Below, in pieces: positions 20,116 to 28,427 of a DNA stretch of 64,000 nucleotides. How positions within the stretch are numbered: the stretch's first letter is position 1; each line of letters starts with the position of its first letter. Position numbers and translations under genes: made by a program. The DNA comes from Bacteroidales bacterium (lineage in GTDB: Bacteria > Bacteroidota > Bacteroidia > Bacteroidales > UBA932): positions 1 through 64,000 of the forward strand of contig JAFPWX010000016.1 of assembly GCA_017412645.1 (NCBI GenBank), written 5' to 3'. The notes below the pieces were generated by a model. It did not search any database and was not told the DNA's origin. It saw only the letters and a list, made by a program, of their open reading frames with translations.

Positions 20116-23019
20116 TTAGAAATTCAGATTGACGCCAAAAGTGATACTCCTTGTGCGGGGATAATAACTGGTACTCTCTATACCCGGAGACAGTCCGCCG
20201 AGGCTGACTTCAGGATCAACACCTTTATAGCCGGTAATGCACAGAAGATTCTGTCCGGAAAGGAAGACCCTTCCACCTTTCAGATATTGACTCTTGAACG
20301 TAAAGTCATAAGAAATGGAAACATTGTCCAGTTTCAGATACGTCGCGTCTTCAAGGTACTTGGAGGAGTGCTGCGGCTTTCCGGTGAAGGAGGTATCGTC
20401 AAGCCAGGTGTCGATGATGTTCCTCAGGCCTATTCGGGAGATATTCTCATAGCATGCCCTGTATGTGTTGTATACTTTGCCGCCGATTGCCGCGCGAAGG
20501 GTGGCGCTGAGGCTTAGGTTTCCGTAGCGGAGGGTGTTGCTCCAGCCCAAGTTGACATCCGGATAGGCGCTCCCGAGGTTCGACCAGTATTCTTCATCAA
20601 CGGTGCCGGCGATACTGTCATAGAAATCATCGGTACCGTCCGAATAGATGTTTTTCCATCTGGGACCGTAGAATGTGCCAAGGCTCTGGCCTTCGATCAT
20701 ACGCTGGGTGTACTCGTTGATGGGGTCTCCAATATGGCCCATCTTATACTTTCCGCCGGTAAACTCCTCATTAGTGAGTTTCTCAAGTATGTTCTTGTTG
20801 TGAGAGGCAGTCACTGTGGTATTCCAACTGAATCGTCCAAGCTTGACCGGAACGGCGTTTAGTGTGAATTCAACGCCAGTGTTGATAATGGATCCCACGT
20901 TTGTGAAGAAATCTTCGTAGTCGTACGGCGGAACGGGAACCTTATACGAGTATAACAGGTCTGTCGTATGCCTGTAGTAATAGTCAATGGTTCCGGATAA
21001 GCGGCTGTGAAGAAACGAGAAGTCCACACCGGCGTTTATTTCCGACTTGCGTTCCCAACGGAGGTCCGGGTTGGCGTTACTCTTGGGAGCATAACTGCTG
21101 CCCCACTGGCCATTGTGATAATAATGTCCCTTGGGTTCCATCAGGAGGAGAGACTTGTAATTGGCAAAGTCCTGATTACCGGTTACTCCATAGCCTGCGC
21201 GCAGTTTGAGCTCGTCGAGCCACTGTACGTCCTTCAGCCATTCTTCCTCACTCATGCGCCATCCAAGGCTTACGGCAGGGAAGAGTGCCCATTTATTATT
21301 CGCGCCAAAGCGTGAGGAACCGTCGGCCCTGAGAGAAACGGAAGCAAGATACCTCTCCTTCCAATTGTACATGACGCGACCGAAGAAAGCTATGTAGCGG
21401 CTTGATTCCTTGTAAGAAGACATATACGCCATGCCTTCCTTAAGCGCGCTACCGGAGCCGATATTGTTGGTCTTGTAAAGATCAGAATCAAATCCCGTGT
21501 TTTCCAGCTGTGAGTCCTGGCTGGCATTCTGCTGGTAAGTGTACCCTGCAATGGCCTGGAGAGAATGGTGCCCAAACACTCGGGAATACTGAAGAGTGCT
21601 TTCCCACTGGAGATTGGAGGATGTTGAATTGGAGATGTATGCCTTGCCGTCTTTGCCTATAAGGCTGGGATAGTACCGGGTACTATACTCGCGGGCCTCA
21701 TATCGTTCAGTCTGCCAGCTTACAAAGTTGTCCCATTTGAGTCCGGTGATGGGCAGGATGTTCAGCGTCGCCCTTACAGTGGCGCCGATATTGTCTACGT
21801 CCGTTTCATTCTCCCTTTCGTTGAGCATGGCTACAGGATTGTAGTAACTCATGGTGTTCTGGACCGTGAAGTAGCCTCCGGCAACACCATTCGTCCTATC
21901 ATAGACGGGTTCCGTGGGATTGTGCTCAAATGCCTGACGGAAGATCTCGTAATTGGCTCCACTGTAATTGCGATGAGTGTAGTTCAGGTTGTAGTCAAGT
22001 GACAGCCAGCCTTCCAGAGCCTCCTGGTGGATGTTCGTCTTGATTAAGTACTTATGAACGTCATTCTTCTTAAGGAGGCCCTCGTTCTGCTCGGTATTGA
22101 GCACGGTCCTGTGGCTGAACTTGTCGGAGCCTCCGGATACGGCAATACTGTGCTTGTGACTTATCGGGGTGCGGGTAACCTCATTGAACCAGTCAGTGTC
22201 CGAGCCGTAGAGGGATGTGACATTGCCCGGAGAGTACTGCTCGATTACACTCTTGAATTGAGATGCGTTGAGGGGCATTGCCCTTGAGGCCACCGTCTGA
22301 ACGGAAACCTGCCCTTCATACTCTACGCTGGATTGTCCTGTCCTGGCCCTTTTGGTGGTGATTATTATTACACCGTTCGAGCCTCTTGTTCCGTATATTG
22401 CAGCGGCCGATCCGTCCTTGAGGACATCGATAGATTCCACCTCCTGGTAGTTGATGCTGCGCATATCGGCATCGGCCACACCGTCAATGATGATCAACGG
22501 CCCCTGCCCTGCGACCAATGTGCCGGTTCCGCGGAGCAAAAGTTCAAAGGAAGCGTTAGGATCTCCGCCATCCGGATTGGTAACAGTAAGGCCTGCGACT
22601 TTTCCCTGAAGCATTCCGGCGGCAGACGTGAAAGACCCCTTGTCAAAATCATCCGACTTGAGGCTCACGACAGAACCGGTAATCTCTTTCTTGGTGGTCT
22701 TACCATAACCGATGGCTACCGCTTCATTCAGCATCGTGGCCTCTGACGGAACCAGTTGAATATCCTGTTTGGAGGCCGATACTGTAAAGGAGAAGTCATC
22801 GTATCCAAGGAAGGAGACGGTGGCGGAGGCTCCGTCCGGCGCGGAAATGGAGTATAATCCGTCCAGGTCGGTTACGGCATAACTCTTTCCGGATACCACA
22901 GTGGCTCCGGCCAGAGGTTCTCCAAACTCGTCAGTAACCTTTCCGGAAACTGTCCTGTTCTGTGCGTACATGCTCAGAACGGACAGTACCGCAAAGATTG
23001 TTAAGAGGAGTCGTTTCAT
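20116..23019 (-). CDS. susC: SusC/RagA-family TonB-linked outer-membrane transporter
   Basis: 967 aa. Signal peptide (MKRLLLTIFAVLSVLSMYAQ), carboxypeptidase-regulatory-like domain (residues about 22-95), TonB plug (VAIGYGKTTKKEITGSVVSL; YQEVESIDVLKDGSAAAIYGTRGSNGVIIITTKR) and a beta-barrel to the C-terminal GVNLNF. Energised by TonB-ExbBD, which is not encoded here. It is the entry gate of the locus and follows the inner-membrane permease gene by one base. Confidence 0.96.
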   Translation of the reverse strand: MKRLLLTIFAVLSVLSMYAQNRTVSGKVTDEFGEPLAGATVVSGKSYAVTDLDGLYSISAPDGASATVSFLGYDDFSFTVSASKQDIQLVPSEATMLNEAVAIGYGKTTKKEITGSVVSLKSDDFDKGSFTSAAGMLQGKVAGLTVTNPDGGDPNASFELLLRGTGTLVAGQGPLIIIDGVADADMRSINYQEVESIDVLKDGSAAAIYGTRGSNGVIIITTKRARTGQSSVEYEGQVSVQTVASRAMPLNASQFKSVIEQYSPGNVTSLYGSDTDWFNEVTRTPISHKHSIAVSGGSDKFSHRTVLNTEQNEGLLKKNDVHKYLIKTNIHQEALEGWLSLDYNLNYTHRNYSGANYEIFRQAFEHNPTEPVYDRTNGVAGGYFTVQNTMSYYNPVAMLNERENETDVDNIGATVRATLNILPITGLKWDNFVSWQTERYEAREYSTRYYPSLIGKDGKAYISNSTSSNLQWESTLQYSRVFGHHSLQAIAGYTYQQNASQDSQLENTGFDSDLYKTNNIGSGSALKEGMAYMSSYKESSRYIAFFGRVMYNWKERYLASVSLRADGSSRFGANNKWALFPAVSLGWRMSEEEWLKDVQWLDELKLRAGYGVTGNQDFANYKSLLLMEPKGHYYHNGQWGSSYAPKSNANPDLRWERKSEINAGVDFSFLHSRLSGTIDYYYRHTTDLLYSYKVPVPPYDYEDFFTNVGSIINTGVEFTLNAVPVKLGRFSWNTTVTASHNKNILEKLTNEEFTGGKYKMGHIGDPINEYTQRMIEGQSLGTFYGPRWKNIYSDGTDDFYDSIAGTVDEEYWSNLGSAYPDVNLGWSNTLRYGNLSLSATLRAAIGGKVYNTYRACYENISRIGLRNIIDTWLDDTSFTGKPQHSSKYLEDATYLKLDNVSISYDFTFKSQYLKGGRVFLSGQNLLCITGYKGVDPEVSLGGLSPGIESTSYYPRTRSITFGVNLNF

Positions 23020-23020
23020 T

Positions 23021-24034
23021 TTACATTCCGGCTATAACCACGCATGCAAGACCTGCGATAAACAGTGCGAACATGAGGGCCAGGAGGCCGTTGACACCCT
23101 TCTTGGCACCCTTGAATTCCTTCCAAATAAACACGCCCCAGATTGCGGCGATCAGAGGAGCTCCCTGGCCAAGGGCGTAGGAGACTGCTGCTCCGGCTTC
23201 ACCTGCGCTGATGTAGTTGAGGGCAGTACCGAGTGCCCAAATGCAGCCGCCCAGGACACCCACAAGATGGGTCTTGAAGTTTCCAGCGAAGTACTGCCTG
23301 TAAGTTACGGGTTCTCCAACGAAGGGCTTCTTCATAACGATGGTGTTCACGATGAAGTTGCTGAGGAACACACCAAGTGAGAAGATCACCATCGCGGTAT
23401 AAGGAGTGAGCATTCCTGCGGCGGGAGCCTTGAAGTTGGCAAGGTCCACACCATTATACACCAGCGCGGAGAAGAAGGACATGATGATACCGGCAAGCAG
23501 TGCCAGAATAATGCCTTTGCGGTTCTGCTTGGGGTCGCGCTGCTCGTTGGAAACCTTTCCGGAGGCGATACCGTTGCAGATGATGGCAATGACGACCAGA
23601 GCTACGCCAATCCATAGGAGAGTGGTGTTCTGCCCGTCCGCAGGATGGAGTATGATGTTGTTCAAAACTCCCATGACCAGTGCGATACCTACACCAAGGG
23701 GGAAGGCCACGGCCATTCCGGCGATGGAGACAGATGCGGAAAGCAGAATGTTGGAGACGTTGAATACTACTGCGCCGAGGGCAACCCAGCCGATGCTGGT
23801 CCAGCTGGCCTGTCCAAGATCCTGCAGGAAATGGCGGCCCTCAGAGCCGATGGAACCTGCCGTGAAGGCAAGCAGAAGGGAGAACAGAACCATGCCGATG
23901 ACATAGTCCCAATAAAACAGTTCATATCTCCAACTTTTTGCGGCGAGCTTCTGGGTATTTCCCCATGAGCCCCAGCAGAGCATGGTAATAAAACAGAAAA
24001 TAACTGCGAGTGTGTAACTTCCTACGATATACAT
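23021..24034 (-). CDS. Inner-membrane sugar permease, GRP/RbsU-like
   Basis: 337 aa with about ten membrane helices, starting MYIVGSYTLAVIFCFITMLCWGSWGNTQK. The SWGNTQK motif and the internal duplication match the glucose/ribose porter (DMT-superfamily) type seen beside ribokinase genes in Bacteroidales. It likely carries free ribose, or a riboside, into the cytoplasm for the adjacent ribokinase. Substrate is inferred from the neighbourhood. Confidence 0.8.
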   Translation of the reverse strand: MYIVGSYTLAVIFCFITMLCWGSWGNTQKLAAKSWRYELFYWDYVIGMVLFSLLLAFTAGSIGSEGRHFLQDLGQASWTSIGWVALGAVVFNVSNILLSASVSIAGMAVAFPLGVGIALVMGVLNNIILHPADGQNTTLLWIGVALVVIAIICNGIASGKVSNEQRDPKQNRKGIILALLAGIIMSFFSALVYNGVDLANFKAPAAGMLTPYTAMVIFSLGVFLSNFIVNTIVMKKPFVGEPVTYRQYFAGNFKTHLVGVLGGCIWALGTALNYISAGEAGAAVSYALGQGAPLIAAIWGVFIWKEFKGAKKGVNGLLALMFALFIAGLACVVIAGM

Positions 24035-24046
24035 AGCTGTATGTTA

Positions 24047-24952
24047 TTAAAGGTTAATTTCTTTTCTGAATGGGATTGAATTTTGAGCGCCTATCTTCTG
24101 GACGGTAAGGGCGGATGCGGCACATGCGAACTTGGCTGCTTCCTGGAGAGACTTGCCTTCGGAGACTGCCACGCAAAGAGCTCCACAGAAAGTGTCTCCG
24201 GCAGCGGTGGTATCCACGGCCTTTACCTTGTGTGCGGGAACGAAGACGGAGGGACCGCCCTCGCAGATGAGAGCGCCCTTGCTGCCCATTGTTACGATGA
24301 GTTTACCCACGCCCTTGGCCTGCATTGCCGCGGCTGCCTTCTCTGCGGAGGCAACATCGTCAACGGGTAGGCCGCTGAAGGTGGAAAGCTCCGTCTCGTT
24401 GGGGATGAACAGGTCGATGTACTTAAAGAGTTCTTCCGGGAGAGGGCAGGCTGGTGCAGGGTTCAGCACCACGGTTGCTCCGGCCTCGTGGGCCATTTTG
24501 GCTGCCTTGAAAACGGATGGGATGGGGGTCTCCAGTTGAAGAAGGAGGATGCCGCAGGACTTGATGTCCTTGGCACAGGCATCTATATCGGCTTCCGTGA
24601 GATCTCCGTTGGCGCCGGAGGCCACTACTATGCAGTTTTCTGCATGCTCGTCCACGGAAATGAGCGCTACACCGGACGGGAGTTCAGAACGGATGACGCC
24701 GCTTGTGTCCAGGCCTTCCTTCTTATACTGGGCGATGGAGTTGTCTCCGAAAATGTCTTTGCCCACCTTGCAGATGAACTTGACCTTTCCTCCCAGTCGT
24801 TGGGCGGCCACTGCCTGATTGGCCCCTTTTCCACCGGCGCCCATTGTGAATACGCCGCCAAGTACGGTTTCTCCGGGGCGGGGGAGAGCCTTGGTCTTTA
24901 CTGTCATGTCGGTGTTGCTGCTGCCGATGACAAGAATACCGTTATTGCTCAT
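24047..24952 (-). CDS. rbsK: Ribokinase
   Basis: Phosphorylates ribose at O5 for the pentose phosphate pathway. It has 301 aa of the PfkB family: N-terminal LVIGSSNTDMTVKTKALPRPGET, sugar-binding GAGGKGANQAVAA near residue 39, and ATP/catalytic motif DTTAAGDTFCGAL near 245. First gene of the leftward locus; upstream lie two GCGCAA/TTGCGC palindromes that may be operators. The phosphoribosyl pathway genes are not in the window. Confidence 0.92.
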   Translation of the reverse strand: MSNNGILVIGSSNTDMTVKTKALPRPGETVLGGVFTMGAGGKGANQAVAAQRLGGKVKFICKVGKDIFGDNSIAQYKKEGLDTSGVIRSELPSGVALISVDEHAENCIVVASGANGDLTEADIDACAKDIKSCGILLLQLETPIPSVFKAAKMAHEAGATVVLNPAPACPLPEELFKYIDLFIPNETELSTFSGLPVDDVASAEKAAAAMQAKGVGKLIVTMGSKGALICEGGPSVFVPAHKVKAVDTTAAGDTFCGALCVAVSEGKSLQEAAKFACAASALTVQKIGAQNSIPFRKEINL

Positions 24953-24980
24953 ATTTTAGTTTTATTAATTGTGCTGTTTT

Positions 24981-24996
24981 GCGCAAATGCTTGCGC
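24981..24996. promoter_or_regulatory. Palindrome GCGCAA-N4-TTGCGC, possible operator 1
   Basis: Perfect 6-bp inverted repeat 29 nt upstream of the rbsK start codon, close to where the promoter or leader of the scavenging operon must lie. It shares its half-site with 25081-25095. Confidence 0.5.
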
Positions 24997-25080
24997 TCTT
25001 TTTTATTAGCGAAATATAGTAAAAAATTATCTGATTGTACGTTGCTGTGTTTTGATTTTTTCAAAATCCTTTTGTTTGTA

Positions 25081-25095
25081 GCGCAAAGTTTGCGC
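25081..25095. promoter_or_regulatory. Palindrome GCGCAAA-N-TTTGCGC, possible operator 2
   Basis: Perfect 7-bp inverted repeat with a one-base centre, about 100 bp from operator 1. The shared GCGCAA half-site suggests one dimeric regulator binding both sites; no regulator gene is present nearby. Confidence 0.5.
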
Positions 25096-25151
25096 GCGCC
25101 AGTTCAGCAACTCATCCGCCCTGTCCCTGCGATCCGTGACAGTTACTATAC

Positions 25152-25176
25152 AAAAAAAGCCCGGCGATGCCGAGCT
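25152..25176 (-). terminator. Terminator after tRNA-Pro
   Basis: On the minus strand AGCTCGGC-ATC-GCCGGGCT forms a stem with one G-U pair followed by seven T residues. Confidence 0.85.
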
Positions 25177-25186
25177 CTTTTTGAAG

Positions 25187-25259
<73 letters not shown>

Positions 25260-25330
25260 AAATCCCTTCCGGACACCGGAGTGGAAGCCTCGCGGAGCCC
25301 CGAAGGGACCGCAAAGATAAGGAAAATTTT

Positions 25331-25338
25331 TATCTTTG
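25331..25338 (+). promoter_or_regulatory. Promoter -7 box for the LolD-like gene
   Basis: TATCTTTG, exact TAnnTTTG match, with six bases before the ATG at 25345. Confidence 0.6.
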
Positions 25339-25344
25339 CATCGT

Positions 25345-25998
25345 ATGATAATCCAAGCTCACGACATACGCAAGTCTTTCGGCCCCCTGGAAGTTCTGAA
25401 GGGAGTAGATTTCGAGGCGGAGAAAGGCGAAGTGGTGGCCATCACCGGAGCATCCGGCGCCGGTAAAACTACTCTTTTGGAAATCCTCGGCACCCTCTCT
25501 TCGCCAAACAGCGGATCCCTCATAATAGACGGAACCGACGTGCTGGCTCTCAGCGCTAAAGCCCTTCCGGCCTTCCGCGGAAAGCGTATCGGTTTCGTGT
25601 TCCAGTTCCATCATCTGCTCCCGGAATTCACTTCGGAGGAGAACGTGATGATTCCGGCCCTTATCGCCGGCACACCCGCTGCCGAGGCCAGGAAAAAGGC
25701 GGGTGAACTTCTGGAAAGAGTGGGCTTGAAGGACCGCACGGCGCACAAACCTTCTGAACTCTCCGGCGGCGAGCAGCAGAGGGTTGCCATCGCCCGTGCG
25801 CTCATCAACTCCCCGGCCGTACTCTTCGCGGACGAGCCCACCGGCAATCTGGATTCGGTAACCAAAGAAGAGATTCATTCGCTCTTCTTCGACCTTCGCC
25901 GCGACCTTGGCCAGACCATCATCCTGGTCACTCATGACCCTGCGCTCGCAAATCTCTGCGACCGCACTCTCACTATGAAGGACGGATTGTTCGTTTAG
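25345..25998 (+). CDS. lolD: ABC transporter ATPase, LolD/MacB-like
   Basis: 217 aa ATPase with Walker [18 protein letters not shown] (about residues 34-50), signature [19 protein letters not shown], and Walker [13 protein letters not shown]. It is most like LolD, which powers lipoprotein release with LolCE, but no permease gene is next to it. I chose ATG 25345 ([13 protein letters not shown]); the TTG at 25336 is inside the promoter box. Convergent with the lptF/G-fmt gene. Confidence 0.85.
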   Translation: MIIQAHDIRKSFGPLEVLKGVDFEAEKGEVVAITGASGAGKTTLLEILGTLSSPNSGSLIIDGTDVLALSAKALPAFRGKRIGFVFQFHHLLPEFTSEENVMIPALIAGTPAAEARKKAGELLERVGLKDRTAHKPSELSGGEQQRVAIARALINSPAVLFADEPTGNLDSVTKEEIHSLFFDLRRDLGQTIILVTHDPALANLCDRTLTMKDGLFV

Positions 25999-26003
25999 GA
26001 AAG

Positions 26004-28424
26004 CTAGACCGCTTTCCAGCTCTCGGGATCGCGCCAGCCTCGTAGGAAATCTTCTACCGGCAGGCGCTTTTTGCCTTGCAGTTGCAGGTCGGTGACGGCC
26101 AGCCAGCCACTGCCGGTCGCCACGCGCAGATACGTCTTGCCGTCGGAGGAAATGGTACCAGGTGCTGGAGCGGTACCCTCCGAAACCCGTGCCACCCTCG
26201 GCTCCAGCGCTTCTCCGAAGAATACCTTGCACTCCATCGTTTCGTCTCCTCGGACAAGAGTGGTCCAGGCGGACGGATACGGTGACAGACCACGAACGAG
26301 ATTGTAGATGTCGGAAGCCGGGCGGCTCCAGTCGATGCGGGTGTTCTCGCGGGTGAGCTTTGGCGCCGGATGGAGCTCTTCGCTGCCCTGGATGAACGAA
26401 CGCTGTACGCGGGTTTCCACGTTGTGCTGGAAGATGCCTTCGGTGGTCTCCACGACCAGTTCGGCGCCGATTTCCATGAGGGCGTCGTGGAGCGAGCCCG
26501 CGGTCTCGTCCGGCTTCACACGGTACTCGTGCCTCAGGATAATACCGCCGGTATCGATGTTCTTGTCGAGCATGAAGGTGGTCACGCCGGTAATCTTTTC
26601 GCCGTTGATGAGGGCCCAGTTGATGGGAGCGGCGCCACGGTACTGCGGCAGAAGGGCGGCGTGCAGGTTGAAGGTGCCGAGCTTCGGCATGGCCCACACT
26701 TCTTCGGGCAGCATGCGGAACGCCACCACTACGAAGAGGTCGGCCTTCCATGCAGCCAGTGCTTCGAGGAACTCGGGATCCTTCAATTTCAAAGGCTGAA
26801 GCACCGAGATGCCGTGCTCCACCGCATATTTCTTAACAGCGCTTTCCTGGACCTTGAGTCCGCGTCCCATGGGCTTGTCGGCCACCGTAACCACGCCTAC
26901 CACCTTGTATCGGGCCTTCACCAGAGCGTCCAGCGATGCCACGGCGAATTCGGGAGTACCCATGAAGACGATGCGTTTCTGTCGGAAGAAGCGTCCCACG
27001 AGACTCTTGACCTTACGCCACCAGGTGCTTATGCGGTCGCTGTCGAAGAGGGTGGCGTCCTTGATGGACTTATATGTGAGGAAAGCCCCGATAGGCCCCA
27101 GTATATAGGCGGACAGGAACACTCCCATGGCCGCACCGGCAGCGCCTTCACGGGCTACCTTGGTGCCGGAGATGTCCACCACCCAGTAGAGCACGAAGAA
27201 CAGGGCGGACACTATGGCGCTGGCCCCAAGACCACCCTTCCGGATGAGCGCTCCCAGCGGCGCGCCGATGAAGAACAGCAGCAGGCAGGCGAGAGCCTGG
27301 GCGAACTTTTTCAGATAGGCGATGTCGATGCGTCTCATGCGTGCGTAGTAGTCCCGCACTTCGCTATGCCGGTTCTTGATATCGCCTGCAAGACGGGTGG
27401 CATTGCTCTTCGCGCGCTCGTAGGCCCGGATTTCCTTCTTGAGGTCCTTCCACTTCATGAACTGCTCGTTGCTGAAGTCCGTGCGGACGTCCACCCCGGC
27501 GCGCGAGGCGGTGTCGAGCTGCTTGTTGAAGGAGAAATAGCTGCCCTGGCGTATGGTGTTGTACTGCCTCTCGTGGGTCTCGGCCGACTGGGAGCGGAGG
27601 GTGTCCCTCTCGACCGCAAGCTGGGCTATGTTCATGGCGTTGGCCTGGTCGCCGAAACGGCTGGTGTCGCTCTTTTCGAAGGAGTAGTTCTTGAGCGGAA
27701 TCACCAGTTCCTGACGTTTGAAATCGATGTGCTGCAGCTGCAGGGTGGTGTCCCGGTACTTGCGCACATTGGTTTCGGAGTAATTGGCCCCGCTGTAGAG
27801 GGTGAAGGTGAGATAGTCCTTTGCCTTGCTCATCTTCATCATGGCCGAATCGGCCAGGGTGAGCGAGGTGTTGCCCTTGTTTGAAGTGTGGTCGTAGACC
27901 ATCACGTGATACATCATGCGGGACTCCTTGTCCTGGTCGCCTATGCGGAGGATGTAGCCGTCGATACCGTCGTAGAAGGTGCCGGCGGGAATCTTTATCT
28001 CGTTCTTGGTCTTGCCGATGTCGTCGCGGAGGGTATAGATCTCGTTGTACGCCTTGGGGACGAGGTTGTTGCACACGAAGAAGGCGCCCACCGATATGAC
28101 CACAGCGGCGGCGAAGAGGGGAAGGAAGACGCGGGAAAGGGAGATGCCGGAGGCTTTGATGGCCATGAGCTCATTGTTCTCGCCCATCTGTCCCACCGTC
28201 ATCATGGATGCGAGCAGGGTGGCCAGGGGAAGGCACAGCGGCATTGTGGTGCAGCTGCCCCAGAACATGAACTCCAGGATAACCTTGAGTCCCAGACCCT
28301 TGCCGACCAGTTCGTCGATATATACCCAGAGAAACTGCATCATAAGCACGAAGATCACCACGAGCAGAATCGCGATGAACGGTCCTATGAAGGCCTTGAG
28401 TATGAACTGGTCGAGTTTCTTCAC
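26004..28424 (-). CDS. Fusion: LptF/LptG-family permease + methionyl-tRNA formyltransferase
   Basis: 806 aa in one uninterrupted frame. Residues 1 to about 475 are a YjgP/YjgQ (LptF/G) LPS-export permease: membrane helices near 10-35, 55-75 and 100-120, a long periplasmic/coiled segment, then helices near 365-450. Residues 483-806 are a complete Fmt: KRIVFMGTPEFAVASLDAL, catalytic FNLHAALLPQYRGAAPIN with Asn and His, and the catalytic Asp in MLDKNIDTGGII, then the C-terminal RNA-binding domain. The last membrane helix ends about 30 residues before Fmt, which would leave Fmt in the cytoplasm. An internal GTG about 11 codons before the conserved KRIVFMGTP could give free Fmt; I cannot exclude this. 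It begins 3 nt after alaS. Confidence 0.85.
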   Translation of the reverse strand: MKKLDQFILKAFIGPFIAILLVVIFVLMMQFLWVYIDELVGKGLGLKVILEFMFWGSCTTMPLCLPLATLLASMMTVGQMGENNELMAIKASGISLSRVFLPLFAAAVVISVGAFFVCNNLVPKAYNEIYTLRDDIGKTKNEIKIPAGTFYDGIDGYILRIGDQDKESRMMYHVMVYDHTSNKGNTSLTLADSAMMKMSKAKDYLTFTLYSGANYSETNVRKYRDTTLQLQHIDFKRQELVIPLKNYSFEKSDTSRFGDQANAMNIAQLAVERDTLRSQSAETHERQYNTIRQGSYFSFNKQLDTASRAGVDVRTDFSNEQFMKWKDLKKEIRAYERAKSNATRLAGDIKNRHSEVRDYYARMRRIDIAYLKKFAQALACLLLFFIGAPLGALIRKGGLGASAIVSALFFVLYWVVDISGTKVAREGAAGAAMGVFLSAYILGPIGAFLTYKSIKDATLFDSDRISTWWRKVKSLVGRFFRQKRIVFMGTPEFAVASLDALVKARYKVVGVVTVADKPMGRGLKVQESAVKKYAVEHGISVLQPLKLKDPEFLEALAAWKADLFVVVAFRMLPEEVWAMPKLGTFNLHAALLPQYRGAAPINWALINGEKITGVTTFMLDKNIDTGGIILRHEYRVKPDETAGSLHDALMEIGAELVVETTEGIFQHNVETRVQRSFIQGSEELHPAPKLTRENTRIDWSRPASDIYNLVRGLSPYPSAWTTLVRGDETMECKVFFGEALEPRVARVSEGTAPAPGTISSDGKTYLRVATGSGWLAVTDLQLQGKKRLPVEDFLRGWRDPESWKAV

Positions 28425-28427
28425 TCC

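Noticed and set aside
25330-26751. Long minus-strand open frame across the LolD-like gene and the fmt region
   Set aside because: It is an out-of-frame reading through two well-supported genes; Arg/Gly-rich composition typical of GC-rich shadows.
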